This document shows, one piece after another, positions 33,649 through 42,361 of a stretch of 64,000 bases of DNA; position 1 is the stretch's first letter, and every line of letters begins with the position of its first letter. The notes beneath the pieces were generated by a model. The model saw only the letters and a program-made list of their open reading frames with translations. It had not been told where the DNA came from and did not search any database. The stretch covers positions 1-64,000 of the forward strand of contig DASYQS010000021.1 in the NCBI GenBank assembly GCA_036005185.1. Reading direction: 5' to 3'. Made by a program: the position numbers and the translations under genes. This DNA is from VBAU01 sp036005185. Lineage in GTDB: Bacteria; Bacteroidota; Bacteroidia; Chitinophagales; Chitinophagaceae.

Positions 33649-35886
33649 ATGAAAAAGTATATAATTTGTTTGAAAACATCTTCCTTCTTCTTCATCTTTT
33701 CTGTCGTTTTTACTTTATCGGTCTTTTCACAGAAAAAATATGATTATCCTTTTCAGGATCCGTCTTTGCCAATTGAAAAACGTGTAAATGATTTGGTATC
33801 GCGATTAACGCTGGAAGAGAAAGTTTCCCAAATGCTCAATGGAACTCCAGCTATTGATCGTCTTGGCATCCCTGCCTACGATTGGTGGAATGAATGCTTG
33901 CATGGAGTGGCCCGTACATCATTTAAAACAACTTCTTATCCGCAGGCAATTGGCATGGCCGCTACATTTGATGTGGACGCGATGAAAACGATGGGTGATT
34001 ATACGGCCGAGGAAGGTCGTGCTATTAATAATGAAAGCAATCGCAAAAATGATCATCGAAGATATCTTGGCTTAACATACTGGACTCCGAACATAAATAT
34101 TTTTCGTGATCCTCGCTGGGGAAGAGGACAGGAAACCTATGGCGAAGACCCTTATTTGACTTCAACTTTAGCAAAAGCGTTTGTCACAGGTTTGCAGGGT
34201 AATGACCCGAAATATTTAAAAGCTGCCGGCTGCGCAAAACATTATGCTATTCATAGCGGACCCGAGCCATCTCGCCATGTGTTTAATGTGAATGTAAGCA
34301 ATCATGATCTTTGGGATACCTACATCCCCGCATTTCATGAATTGGTGGTGAATGCAAAAGTAGCTGGGGTGATGTGTGCTTACAATGCGTATGCCGACCA
34401 ACCGTGTTGCGCAAGCGATAAGCTAATGGTAAATATTTTGCGTGATCAATGGAAGTTTACAGGCTATGTAACTTCTGATTGCGGTGCCATTGATGATTTT
34501 TTTAGATTTCACAAAACACACCCCGACGCAGCCAGTGCAGCAGCCGATGCAGTTTGGCACGGAGCAGATGTTGATTGCGGAACGGTTGCTTACAAAGCGT
34601 TGGTGCAGGCAGTGAAAGATGGAAAAATAACTGAAAAACAGATCGATGTTTCTTTAAAAAGATTATTCACGATTCGATTTCGCCTTGGTCTCTTTGATCC
34701 TATTGAAATGGTAAAATATGCACAGATCCCCCTTTCTGTTTTAGAAAAACAAGAACATAAACAGCATGCATTGAAAATGGCGAGAGAATCTATCGTGTTG
34801 TTGAGAAACGAAAATCATTTATTACCTCTCAATAAAAACACCTTGCCTACCGGCAGGCAGGTAAAAAAGATTGCAGTGCTTGGCCCTAATGCCGATAATA
34901 CCAATACCCAACTCGGAAATTATAATGGTCAGCCTTCGGTAGTTACCACTGTGTTACAGGGTATAAAAGATAAACTGGGAAATGGCACCGATATATTTTA
35001 TTCAAGAGCAATAAATTTTGTTGACACCACACATCCCGACTTCAGCAAACTCATTGATAGTGTAAAAAATGCCGATATACTCATTTATGTAGGTGGAATT
35101 TCTCCACGATTAGAAGGAGAGGAAATGAGAGTGAGCCAACAAGGTTTTAGCGGGGGTGATCGCGCTACTATTAGCTTGCCTTCTGTACAAACAGATTTTT
35201 TAAAGGCGTTGAAAGCAACAGGCAAACCGGTAGTCTTTGTAATGATGACCGGATCGGCGATAGCAATTCCATGGGAAGCAGAAAATATTCCTGCCATTAT
35301 CAATACATGGTACGGAGGACAGGCGGCAGGAACGGCAGTAGCCGATGTTTTATTTGGAGATTATAATCCATCAGGCAGATTACCGATAACATTTTATAAA
35401 CAGGATAGCGATCTTCCTGCATTCGAAGATTATTCCATGACAAATCGAACTTATCGTTATTTTAAAGGGGAGCCATTATATCCTTTCGGTTTTGGATTAA
35501 GCTTTACAAGTTTTAAATACAGCGATATAAAATTGTCAAAGTCATCTGTCAAAAAAAATGAATCACTGCAAGCTGAAGTTACTGTTACCAATACAGGAAA
35601 ATATAATGGTGATGAGGTTGTGCAACTTTATATTACTCATAAAGGTGTTGATTTCGCTCCGTTATCAGCTCTGAAAAATTTCAAAAGAATCACTCTTCAA
35701 CCAGGTGCATCGCAAAAAATTGGCTTTACGATTACTCCTGAATTATTGACCTTAATTAATGCGAACGGAAATACTGTGTTCACACCTGGAAAAGTTAAAA
35801 TAATTATTGGAAGCACTTCACCCGGGAAAAGAAGTGAAGCACTGGGTGCAGCAAGAGTAATCGAGGCTGCTTTGACTTTAAAATAA
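33649..35886 (+). CDS. GH3 beta-xylosidase-type glycoside hydrolase
   Basis: This 745-residue exported enzyme starts at the ATG at 33649, which opens directly on a signal peptide (MKKYIICLKTSSFFF); an ATG at 33628 would add seven residues. The barrel has YDWWNECLHGVAR and the nucleophile Asp in YVTSDCGAIDD (about 277), as in bacterial beta-xylosidases. The alpha/beta domain and the C-terminal fibronectin-like domain are complete. Unlike the GH3 at 1-2310 it has no PA14 domain. Between the first two domains the residues LPTGRQ come from a palindromic repeat inserted in frame (34841-34862). It follows the other GH3 by 30 bases. Function in trimming xylo-oligosaccharides to xylose is inferred from family and context. 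Confidence 0.92.
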   Translation: MKKYIICLKTSSFFFIFSVVFTLSVFSQKKYDYPFQDPSLPIEKRVNDLVSRLTLEEKVSQMLNGTPAIDRLGIPAYDWWNECLHGVARTSFKTTSYPQAIGMAATFDVDAMKTMGDYTAEEGRAINNESNRKNDHRRYLGLTYWTPNINIFRDPRWGRGQETYGEDPYLTSTLAKAFVTGLQGNDPKYLKAAGCAKHYAIHSGPEPSRHVFNVNVSNHDLWDTYIPAFHELVVNAKVAGVMCAYNAYADQPCCASDKLMVNILRDQWKFTGYVTSDCGAIDDFFRFHKTHPDAASAAADAVWHGADVDCGTVAYKALVQAVKDGKITEKQIDVSLKRLFTIRFRLGLFDPIEMVKYAQIPLSVLEKQEHKQHALKMARESIVLLRNENHLLPLNKNTLPTGRQVKKIAVLGPNADNTNTQLGNYNGQPSVVTTVLQGIKDKLGNGTDIFYSRAINFVDTTHPDFSKLIDSVKNADILIYVGGISPRLEGEEMRVSQQGFSGGDRATISLPSVQTDFLKALKATGKPVVFVMMTGSAIAIPWEAENIPAIINTWYGGQAAGTAVADVLFGDYNPSGRLPITFYKQDSDLPAFEDYSMTNRTYRYFKGEPLYPFGFGLSFTSFKYSDIKLSKSSVKKNESLQAEVTVTNTGKYNGDEVVQLYITHKGVDFAPLSALKNFKRITLQPGASQKIGFTITPELLTLINANGNTVFTPGKVKIIIGSTSPGKRSEALGAARVIEAALTLK
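34841..34862. repeat. Palindromic repeat inserted in frame in GH3
   Basis: CTTGCCTACCGGCAGGCAGG is an imperfect palindrome of the same CTGCC/GGCAG family as at 8194 and 15689. It encodes LPTGRQ just before KKIAVLGPNADN, in a loop between domains where GH3 length varies, so the protein probably tolerates it. Confidence 0.65.
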
Positions 35887-35919
35887 TAATACTTTCTGCT
35901 AGAAAATAAAGATAGTTGA

Positions 35920-36006
35920 AGAGGTAAGCAGCATGCTCCTACTTTGTTTGATGCCAGCTACAATAAAAAAACAGCATTTAATGAATATATCAAAGGACTG
36001 CAATAA
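35920..36006 (+). pseudogene. GH10 xylanase C-terminal remnant
   Basis: In the gap between GH3 and uxuA, an in-frame stretch of 28 codons encodes RG-KQHA-PTLFDASYNKKTAF and a short tail before TAA. It aligns without gaps to the C-terminus of the intact GH10 at 3278-4396 (RG-RKDY-PLLFDRNLKPKKAY). A stop codon precedes it and there is no start or catalytic domain. It is best read as the 3' end of a deleted xylanase gene. Confidence 0.6.
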
Positions 36007-36037
36007 TATTACAGTCTGGTATTAAAATAATGTAAAC

Positions 36038-37207
36038 ATGATGATGGAACAAACAATGCGATGGTTCGGACCTAATGATCCGGTTAGCTTATGGGATATA
36101 AGACAAGCAGGATGTAGCGGAGTCGTTACTGCTTTACATCATATTCCTGTTGGTGAGGTTTGGACTGTTGAAGAAATCAATAAAAGAAAATTGATGATCG
36201 AAGACGCAGGTATGACATGGACTGTGATTGAAAGCCTGCCGGTGAGCGAGGACATAAAAAAACAATCTGGCAATTATCTCCAGCACATCGAGAATTACAA
36301 ACAAAGTTTACGAAATGTTGCGGCATGCGAATTGGAAGTGGTGACATACAACTTTATGCCCATACTGGATTGGATGCGTACAGATATTAATTATGAAATG
36401 CCCGATAAAAGCAAAGCATTGCGATTCGAGAAATCAGCTTTTATTGCTTTTGATCTTTTTTTGCTCAAACGTCCTGGTGCGGAAAATGATTATAGCAAGG
36501 AAGAAATTGAAAAGGCAAAAAAAAGATTTGCTGTAATGGCCGACCAAGAAAAAGAAATACTTTATCGTAATGCTTTGCTTGGACTACCTGGCAGCGAAGA
36601 ACGATTTACTCCTGAACAAATTATTGCCGCTTTAAATTCGTATCAGCACATCGATGCAAAAAAATTAAAACAGCATCTTTTTTATTTTTTACAGCAAGTA
36701 GTTCCTGTGGCCGAAGAACTTGGTTTGAAGATGGCCATTCATCCTGATGATCCACCATATCCATTGCTTGGTCTTCCACGAATTGTGAGCACTGAACAGG
36801 ATGCAAAAGAATTGCTAGAAGCGGCTCCATCTGCTGCTAATGGTCTTTGTTATTGTACCGGTTCTTACGGAGTAAGGGCTGATAATGATTTGCCTGGCAT
36901 GGTAAAACGTTTGGGTGATCATATTCACTTTATTCATTTGCGAAGTACAAAAAGGGATGAAGAAGGAAATTTTTATGAAGCGGATCATTTGGGTGGCGAC
37001 GTTGACATGTATGCAGTGATCAAAGAAATTGTTTTAGTAATGAATAAGAGAAAAGTTTCTATTCCCATGCGTCCAGATCATGGCCATCAAATGCTGGATG
37101 ATTTAAAAAAGACGACCTATCCCGGTTACAGTGCCATTGGCCGTTTAAGAGGGCTTGCCGAATTGAGGGGATTAGAATTAGGGATTTATAAAAGTCTGTT
37201 TAATTAA
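36038..37207 (+). CDS. uxuA: D-mannonate dehydratase
   Basis: This 389-residue cytoplasmic enzyme dehydrates D-mannonate to 2-keto-3-deoxy-D-gluconate in glucuronate catabolism. Family signatures include MRWFGPNDPVSLWDIRQAG at the start, the metal-site region MAIHPDDPPYPLLGLPR near residue 232, and HLRSTKRDEEGNFYEADHLGG near 303. The C-terminal region has RPDHGHQMLDD. Length is normal. It ends the rightward xylan arm, where glucuronic acid freed by GH67 and GH115 needs a route into central metabolism. Glucuronate isomerase is not in the window. The gene converges on the GntR gene, with the two ends overlapping by four bases. Confidence 0.96.
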   Translation: MMMEQTMRWFGPNDPVSLWDIRQAGCSGVVTALHHIPVGEVWTVEEINKRKLMIEDAGMTWTVIESLPVSEDIKKQSGNYLQHIENYKQSLRNVAACELEVVTYNFMPILDWMRTDINYEMPDKSKALRFEKSAFIAFDLFLLKRPGAENDYSKEEIEKAKKRFAVMADQEKEILYRNALLGLPGSEERFTPEQIIAALNSYQHIDAKKLKQHLFYFLQQVVPVAEELGLKMAIHPDDPPYPLLGLPRIVSTEQDAKELLEAAPSAANGLCYCTGSYGVRADNDLPGMVKRLGDHIHFIHLRSTKRDEEGNFYEADHLGGDVDMYAVIKEIVLVMNKRKVSIPMRPDHGHQMLDDLKKTTYPGYSAIGRLRGLAELRGLELGIYKSLFN

Positions 37208-38238
37208 AGTGATGGCCTTAATGTAAGATAAAATGGAATGGCAATATGCTCGGTTGATTGACTAAGAATCAGCTCAGCCGTTTTTCTTCCCATCATTTCA
37301 AAATCGGTAGAGATCGTAGTGATCCCATTTAAGATCAATTTTTTTAATGGAGTTTCGTTGTAAGAAATGATCCCTACATCCTTCCCAATCTGCAACTTAT
37401 CAGCAATAATTTTTTCGATCAAATTTACAAGGTCATCTTCCATTAAATTAATATAGGCTTCTCCTTTTTTGATCTCTTCTTTTTTAATATTGCTTGCAAT
37501 CTTATAGTTAAAAGCATATTCATCACAGAAAGTGCAAAAGCCCTTTACTATTTCTTCAGGGTAATAAGTGTATGAAGGGAAAATTATTTTCAATGTCTCG
37601 TATTTTTCCAATACGGGTAGTGCTTGTTCCAATGCGTGATAAATATCTTTTTCAAAATCTTCATATACGGCTGCATAGCATCCCTCTACACCAGCTATTA
37701 ATTTATCAAGCAGTATTAATTTATCGCGGGGGATGGTATTAATGATTTCATGAGCATTTTCACCCCCCTCAAGAAAATGAGGAATAATTACAAAATGTGT
37801 GTAATCATCCCGTTTATTTGAAAGCAATTTTTTAAATAGCACATAGTCGTTATTGTAAATATAAAAATCAACGGTAGCAAGATCACCCAATGAAGACACG
37901 AATGCATCATAAATAATTTTTTTATGCGCACTAAGTTTATTGAACAATAAAAATATCTTCAGTGATTGATTGATCTCAGTATTTTTTATGAAATATCCTT
38001 TGCCGGGTACCGAGCCTAATATGCCAAGGTTCTTTAGATATTTATAACCTTTTTCCGCTGTGTCTCTTGAAATTTCAAATTCAAAGCTCAGTTCATTAAT
38101 GGAAGGAAGGACCTCGTTCACATTTGCTTTTTTTTCGCGGATGGCTTTAATAATGCAATTAGCAAGCTGCAAATATTTGGGAGTAGCTGAATAAAAATCA
38201 ATATCAATAAATTTGCATATCGGCGACGGTTGTTTCAT
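37204..38238 (-). CDS. GntR-family regulator with sugar-binding effector domain
   Basis: This 344-residue protein has an N-terminal winged helix of GntR type (SINELSFEFEISRDTAEKGYKYL, residues about 45-67, then GILGSVPGKGYFI) and a C-terminal periplasmic-binding-like domain as in LacI proteins. That combination is common among sugar-catabolism regulators in Bacteroidota. It is divergent from the rhamnose genes, with 146 bases between the starts, and so most likely controls them in response to rhamnose or a rhamnose metabolite. It is convergent with uxuA, so a role in glucuronate genes is less likely but cannot be excluded. Confidence 0.85.
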   Translation of the reverse strand: MKQPSPICKFIDIDFYSATPKYLQLANCIIKAIREKKANVNEVLPSINELSFEFEISRDTAEKGYKYLKNLGILGSVPGKGYFIKNTEINQSLKIFLLFNKLSAHKKIIYDAFVSSLGDLATVDFYIYNNDYVLFKKLLSNKRDDYTHFVIIPHFLEGGENAHEIINTIPRDKLILLDKLIAGVEGCYAAVYEDFEKDIYHALEQALPVLEKYETLKIIFPSYTYYPEEIVKGFCTFCDEYAFNYKIASNIKKEEIKKGEAYINLMEDDLVNLIEKIIADKLQIGKDVGIISYNETPLKKLILNGITTISTDFEMMGRKTAELILSQSTEHIAIPFYLTLRPSL

Positions 38239-38384
38239 TGCAGCAGATCTTCGTTAATAGATCAAAATGAAAATGTTGGTTTCAAAATACTATTTATTTT
38301 AAAACCATGACAGTGCATGATAGATGTTTTGCCGATAGCTTTTACTTTTAATAGTTAACTAATTGCTTGTCATAAGAAATTGTC
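38239..38384. promoter_or_regulatory. Divergent promoter region of gntR and rhaT
   Basis: The 146 bases must contain promoters in both directions. An imperfect inverted repeat, TGTTGGTTTCAAAA with TTTTAAAACCATGACA, spans about 38275-38312 and is a candidate GntR operator. No confident -7/-33 pair was identified. Confidence 0.4.
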
Positions 38385-39599
38385 ATGCAAGTCATTCTCG
38401 GCGTAATTTACCATTTTATAGGCGGTTTTGCCTCTGGCAGTTTTTACATGCCTTATAAAAAAGTAAGAGGATGGCATTGGGAGAGTTATTGGATTGTTGG
38501 CGGTTTGTTTTCATGGCTCGTTGTACCGCCATTAGCGGCCTGGCTTACCATCCCAAATTTTTCAGAGATTATTGCCAATACTCCCACTTCCACATTGTTC
38601 TATACTTTCTTATTTGGTTTGTTATGGGGGATAGGGGGATGTACTTATGGACTCGGTGTTCGTTATCTTGGTGTTGCGTTGGGAAGCAGCATCATTTTGG
38701 GTTTGTGCATGGTTTTTGGTTCTTTAATTCCCTCTGTGTATTATCAATTATTTCCTGAACAAGGTAAAGATACTATTGGCATGATTGCCGGAAGCAAATG
38801 GGGATTGTTTGTTTTGGCAGGCTTAGTGGTTTGTGTCATTGGTATCATTCTTTGCGGTAAAGCAGGAATGATGAAGGAAAAACAAATGACGGATAGCACA
38901 CCATCAGCCAGACCTGGCAAAACTGTAAAAAGGTTGGCACCTGAACCGGTAGCTGAGGAAGCGGCAGTTGCAGGAATCGGCTATCGCCACGAAGCTTATG
39001 ATGAAATTGCGGTTGAACAACCTTCTGCATCTGCTCACGGCACTACTGGCAATATCGAATACAAGTTTGCCTTGGGTTTAACTGTCGCAATTATTTCAGG
39101 CGTGCTGAGTGCCTGTTTCAATTTTGGATTGGAAGCCGGTAAATCCATGGCCACGGTTGCAAATGATATTTGGGTGAATGCAAATCCCGGACAAGGCGAG
39201 TTCCTTTTCCGTAACAATGTAATTTATGTAGTGCTTCTTTGGGGCGGATTGACTACCAATTTTGTTTGGTGTATGATCTTAAATGCACGAAACAAAACCT
39301 TTGGTGATTACGCAAATAAGAAGACTCCTTTATTAAATAATTACCTTTTAAGTGCACTTGCCGGTACCACATGGTTCCTTCAATTCTTTTTTTATGGAAT
39401 GGGGGAGAGTCGTCTTGGGAACGGTGCCTCTTCATGGATATTGCACATGTCGTTCATTATACTTGTTGCCAATATGTGGGGATTGCTATCAAAAGAATGG
39501 ACAGGAGTTTCAAAGAAAACAAAAACAATGCTTTTCATTGGGGTGGCTACAATTATAGCGGCTGTGTTAATAGTAGGTTATGGTAATTCATTGAAATAA
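38385..39599 (+). CDS. rhaT: L-rhamnose/proton symporter RhaT-like
   Basis: This 404-residue inner-membrane protein matches the RhaT family: it opens with a membrane helix and GGFASGSFYMPYKKVRGWHWE, and about ten hydrophobic segments follow. A hydrophilic loop around residues 165-225 (between KAGMMKEKQ and GNIEYKFALG) is longer than in E. coli RhaT. It would bring L-rhamnose into the cytoplasm. It starts the rightward rhamnose operon, divergent from the GntR gene. The aldolase gene follows within 25 bases. The neighbouring rhamnose enzymes make the substrate assignment strong. Confidence 0.93.
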   Translation: MQVILGVIYHFIGGFASGSFYMPYKKVRGWHWESYWIVGGLFSWLVVPPLAAWLTIPNFSEIIANTPTSTLFYTFLFGLLWGIGGCTYGLGVRYLGVALGSSIILGLCMVFGSLIPSVYYQLFPEQGKDTIGMIAGSKWGLFVLAGLVVCVIGIILCGKAGMMKEKQMTDSTPSARPGKTVKRLAPEPVAEEAAVAGIGYRHEAYDEIAVEQPSASAHGTTGNIEYKFALGLTVAIISGVLSACFNFGLEAGKSMATVANDIWVNANPGQGEFLFRNNVIYVVLLWGGLTTNFVWCMILNARNKTFGDYANKKTPLLNNYLLSALAGTTWFLQFFFYGMGESRLGNGASSWILHMSFIILVANMWGLLSKEWTGVSKKTKTMLFIGVATIIAAVLIVGYGNSLK

Positions 39600-39624
39600 A
39601 TTGAATGCCCTTAAAAAAAATGTT

Positions 39625-41799
39625 ATGCCTGCAATCGCAACTAGAAAATTCAAACACGTAAATTATTTGTGGGATGAAACCAGGGCTGCATCATTAGCGA
39701 ATGATGAAGTGGCATTATTAATCTATCGTTCAAATCTGTTGGGTGCAGATTTACGTTTAACCAATTATGGCGGGGGGAACACATCATGCAAAACGATTGA
39801 AAGAGACCCGCTCACAAGTAAAAAGACAGAAGTAATGTGGGTCAAGGGCTCAGGCGGAGATCTGGGTACGTTAACAAAAAATGGCTTGGCAGGACTTTAT
39901 CTTGAGCGATTACAAAGCTTAAAAAACATATACAAGGGACTTGCTCATGAGGATGAAATGGTAGAGCTTTTTAATCATTGCATTTTTGATCTCAATTCTA
40001 AAGCGCCGTCCATTGATACACCATTGCATGGATTCTTGCCTTTCAAACACATTGATCATTTGCATCCCGATGCGGCCATCGCTATCGCTGCTTCAAAGAA
40101 CGGAAAGAAAATAACTGAGGAATTATTCAATGGCATGGTTGCCTGGGTTGATTGGCAACGGCCGGGTTTTGATCTGGGACTAAAGCTCAAAAAAACGGTT
40201 GATGAAAATCCGGGAATTTGCGGAATTATGCTCGGCTCGCACGGATTATTTACATGGGGTGATACAGCCTATGAATGTTATCTCAATTCTTTAGAAACGG
40301 TTGAACGTTGTGCAGACTATATTGAAAACTATTCTAAAGGGAATAAAGAAGTTTTTGGGGGAGACAAAATTAAATCCTTACCAAAAGAAAAAAGACTTGC
40401 TCAAGCTGCTGCCTTAGCGCCTGTTTTACGTGGACTTTGCTCGGGGAATAGAAATGGGCTTTCTTCAGAAAACGGAATGAATAATTCTGCTACGCTGGCT
40501 GGAAACAAAGTGGGTCATTTTACAGATGACGAACAAGTTTTGGAATTCATCAATTCAAATGATCTCGAACGCCTGGCCCCAATGGGAACAAGCTGTCCGG
40601 ATCATTTTTTACGCACTAAGATCAGTCCGCTGGTGCTCAACTTGTCCGCCGATGAAAATTTAGAAGATGTTGGATTAATAAAAGAAAAATTAGCACCGCA
40701 ATTTGCTTCCTACAGGAAAATGTATGAGGATTATTACAACAAGCATAGGCATAGTAATAGTCCTGCCATGAGAGATCCAAACCCGGTTGTGATCTTATAT
40801 CCTGGTGTAGGCATGTTCACTTTTGCAAAGGATAAGGCAACAGCAAGGATCGCTGCTGAATTTTATATCAATGCGATTAATGTAATGCGTGGTGCAGAAA
40901 CAATTTCTGAATATACTTCTTTGCCGCGCCAAGAAGCTTTTGATATTGAATATTGGTTGCTTGAAGAAGCAAAACTGCAACGATTGCCAAAGCCAAAGGC
41001 ATTATCAGGGAAAATTGCATTAGTTACTGGCAGCGCAGGAGGAATTGGGAAAGCGATCGCTAAAAAATTTGCTGACGAAGGCGCCTGCATTATTCTAAAT
41101 GACAATGATGAAGGAAGGTTAAATACGATTCATAAAGAATTTGACCAGCAATACAACAAAGATGTATTTGCTTCAGTTCCTCTTGATGTTACTGACACAA
41201 ATAGCATTCGCCATGCATTTTATAAGGCGGCACTCAATTTTGGCGGAGTGGACATAGTTGTAAACTGTGCTGGGTTATCTATTTCTAAACCTATCGAAGA
41301 TCATACTGAAAAAGATTGGGACCTATTGTATGATGTGCTCGTAAAAGGACAGTTTTTTGTAACACAGGAATGTGTGGAGATCATGCGTAAACAAAACATG
41401 GGGGGAGATATTGTCAATATAGTAAGCAAAAATGCATTGGTATCTGGCCCCAATAATGCTGGATATGGATCTGCAAAAGCCGCGCAAACACATTTGAGCA
41501 GATTAAATGCTGCAGAGTTGGGGAAAGATAAAATCAGAGTAAACGTAGTGAACCCCGATGCTGTGATCAGTGATAGTAAGATTTGGGAAGGGGAGTGGGC
41601 TGCTGGTCGCGCCAAAGCTTATGGCATTACAGTGGAAGAGTTGCCGGAGTTTTATGCAAAAAGAACATTGCTGAATGAGGTAATATTGCCCGATGATATT
41701 GCCAATGCCTGTTTCGTTTTAGTAAGCGGGTTGCTTGATAAATCGACAGGTAATATTTTAAATGTTGACGGAGGTGTGGCCGCTGCGTTTGTGAGATGA
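39625..41799 (+). CDS. Bifunctional rhamnulose-1-phosphate aldolase/short-chain dehydrogenase
   Basis: This 724-residue cytoplasmic protein has two domains. Residues about 1-400 are a class II aldolase of RhaD type, with CKTIERDP, WVKGSGGDLGT and the zinc-binding HLHPDAAIAIAAS near residue 145. From about residue 420 there is a short-chain dehydrogenase (ALVTGSAGGIGKAIA; active site YGSAKAAQ). The pair cleaves L-rhamnulose-1-phosphate to dihydroxyacetone phosphate and L-lactaldehyde and oxidises the lactaldehyde, as in RhaEW-type enzymes. ATG at 39625 is preferred over an in-frame TTG at 39601. It follows rhaT and precedes a repeat-bearing gap before rhaM. Confidence 0.93.
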   Translation: MPAIATRKFKHVNYLWDETRAASLANDEVALLIYRSNLLGADLRLTNYGGGNTSCKTIERDPLTSKKTEVMWVKGSGGDLGTLTKNGLAGLYLERLQSLKNIYKGLAHEDEMVELFNHCIFDLNSKAPSIDTPLHGFLPFKHIDHLHPDAAIAIAASKNGKKITEELFNGMVAWVDWQRPGFDLGLKLKKTVDENPGICGIMLGSHGLFTWGDTAYECYLNSLETVERCADYIENYSKGNKEVFGGDKIKSLPKEKRLAQAAALAPVLRGLCSGNRNGLSSENGMNNSATLAGNKVGHFTDDEQVLEFINSNDLERLAPMGTSCPDHFLRTKISPLVLNLSADENLEDVGLIKEKLAPQFASYRKMYEDYYNKHRHSNSPAMRDPNPVVILYPGVGMFTFAKDKATARIAAEFYINAINVMRGAETISEYTSLPRQEAFDIEYWLLEEAKLQRLPKPKALSGKIALVTGSAGGIGKAIAKKFADEGACIILNDNDEGRLNTIHKEFDQQYNKDVFASVPLDVTDTNSIRHAFYKAALNFGGVDIVVNCAGLSISKPIEDHTEKDWDLLYDVLVKGQFFVTQECVEIMRKQNMGGDIVNIVSKNALVSGPNNAGYGSAKAAQTHLSRLNAAELGKDKIRVNVVNPDAVISDSKIWEGEWAAGRAKAYGITVEELPEFYAKRTLLNEVILPDDIANACFVLVSGLLDKSTGNILNVDGGVAAAFVR

Positions 41800-41803
41800 T
41801 AAG

Positions 41804-41980
41804 CCCATCCCAACCCTTCCCAAAGGGAAGGGTCTAGCAACCGCATTAAACTTAGCTAAACAGCCTTTCATTGTTGAAATAAAAACTCTCGCATTGGAAG
41901 AAATATTGATACAATTATTAACATAAAATAAGCGAGCCTTGTGCTCGGGTGGTCTTCCCTTCGGGAAGGGTCGGGATGGG
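41804..41980. repeat. Inverted repeat pair flanking a gap before rhaM
   Basis: CCCATCCCAACCCTTCCC at 41804 matches the complement of GGGAAGGGTCGGGATGGG at 41963-41980 with one mismatch. Each arm also contains its own small hairpin (CCCTTCCCAAAGGGAAGGG and CCCTTCGGGAAGGG). About 125 AT-rich bases lie between, with no recognised gene. These are a repeat type widespread in Bacteroidota. The right arm ends six bases before the rhaM start codon. Confidence 0.8.
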
Positions 41981-41985
41981 TTTTT

Positions 41986-42300
41986 ATGCAACGAGTAGCA
42001 TTCAAAATGAAATTATTCAAGGGTTATGAAGCTGAATATAAAAAGCGTCATGATGAGATTTGGCCAGAGCTCTCCAGCTTGTTAAAAGAAAATGGCATTC
42101 ACGATTATTCTATTTTCCTTGATGAAGAAACCAATATACTTTTTGGTGTTTTAAAAATTGACGACCCCGAAATATTGAATAAATTGCCGTTGGCGCCAGT
42201 AATGCAGCAATGGTGGAGTTATATGAAAGATATTATGGAAACCAATGAAGATAATTCTCCTGTTTCTATTCCTTTGAAAGAAGTGTTTTATTTGCCTTAA
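41986..42300 (+). CDS. rhaM: L-rhamnose mutarotase
   Basis: This 104-residue cytoplasmic enzyme interconverts the alpha and beta anomers of L-rhamnose. It begins MQRVAFKMKLF and shows the family pattern YKKRHDEIWPEL near residue 18, HDYSIFLDEETNILFG near 39, and MQQWWSYMKDIM near 73, all in line with the RhaM fold and length. ATG at 41986 is chosen, since a GTG upstream at 41941 would place a genomic repeat inside the protein. It lies between the aldolase and isomerase genes, as expected in a rhamnose operon. Downstream, a four-helix-bundle gene interrupts the operon. Confidence 0.95.
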   Translation: MQRVAFKMKLFKGYEAEYKKRHDEIWPELSSLLKENGIHDYSIFLDEETNILFGVLKIDDPEILNKLPLAPVMQQWWSYMKDIMETNEDNSPVSIPLKEVFYLP

Positions 42301-42306
42301 ACCTCT

Positions 42307-42336
42307 AAGATATTTGGATATTCGATATTGGGATAT
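42307..42336. repeat. Left inverted repeat of the four-helix-bundle cassette
   Basis: AAGATATTTGGATATTCG and the following GATATT units begin six bases after the rhaM stop. The complement recurs at 42737-42767, giving an inverted pair around a single small gene. Confidence 0.65.
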
Positions 42337-42361
42337 TGTTGAAAAAAATCTAAAACACAAA

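Noticed and set aside
41836..41925. In-frame stretch between the inverted repeat arms (QPFIVEIKTLALEEILIQLL)
   Set aside because: Vaguely like an ABC-transporter ATPase tail but short, AT-rich and without a start or other motifs; not strong enough to call a remnant.
41941..41985. GTG-initiated extension of rhaM
   Set aside because: The extra residues are translated from an intergenic repeat; the ATG at 41986 matches the usual RhaM start.
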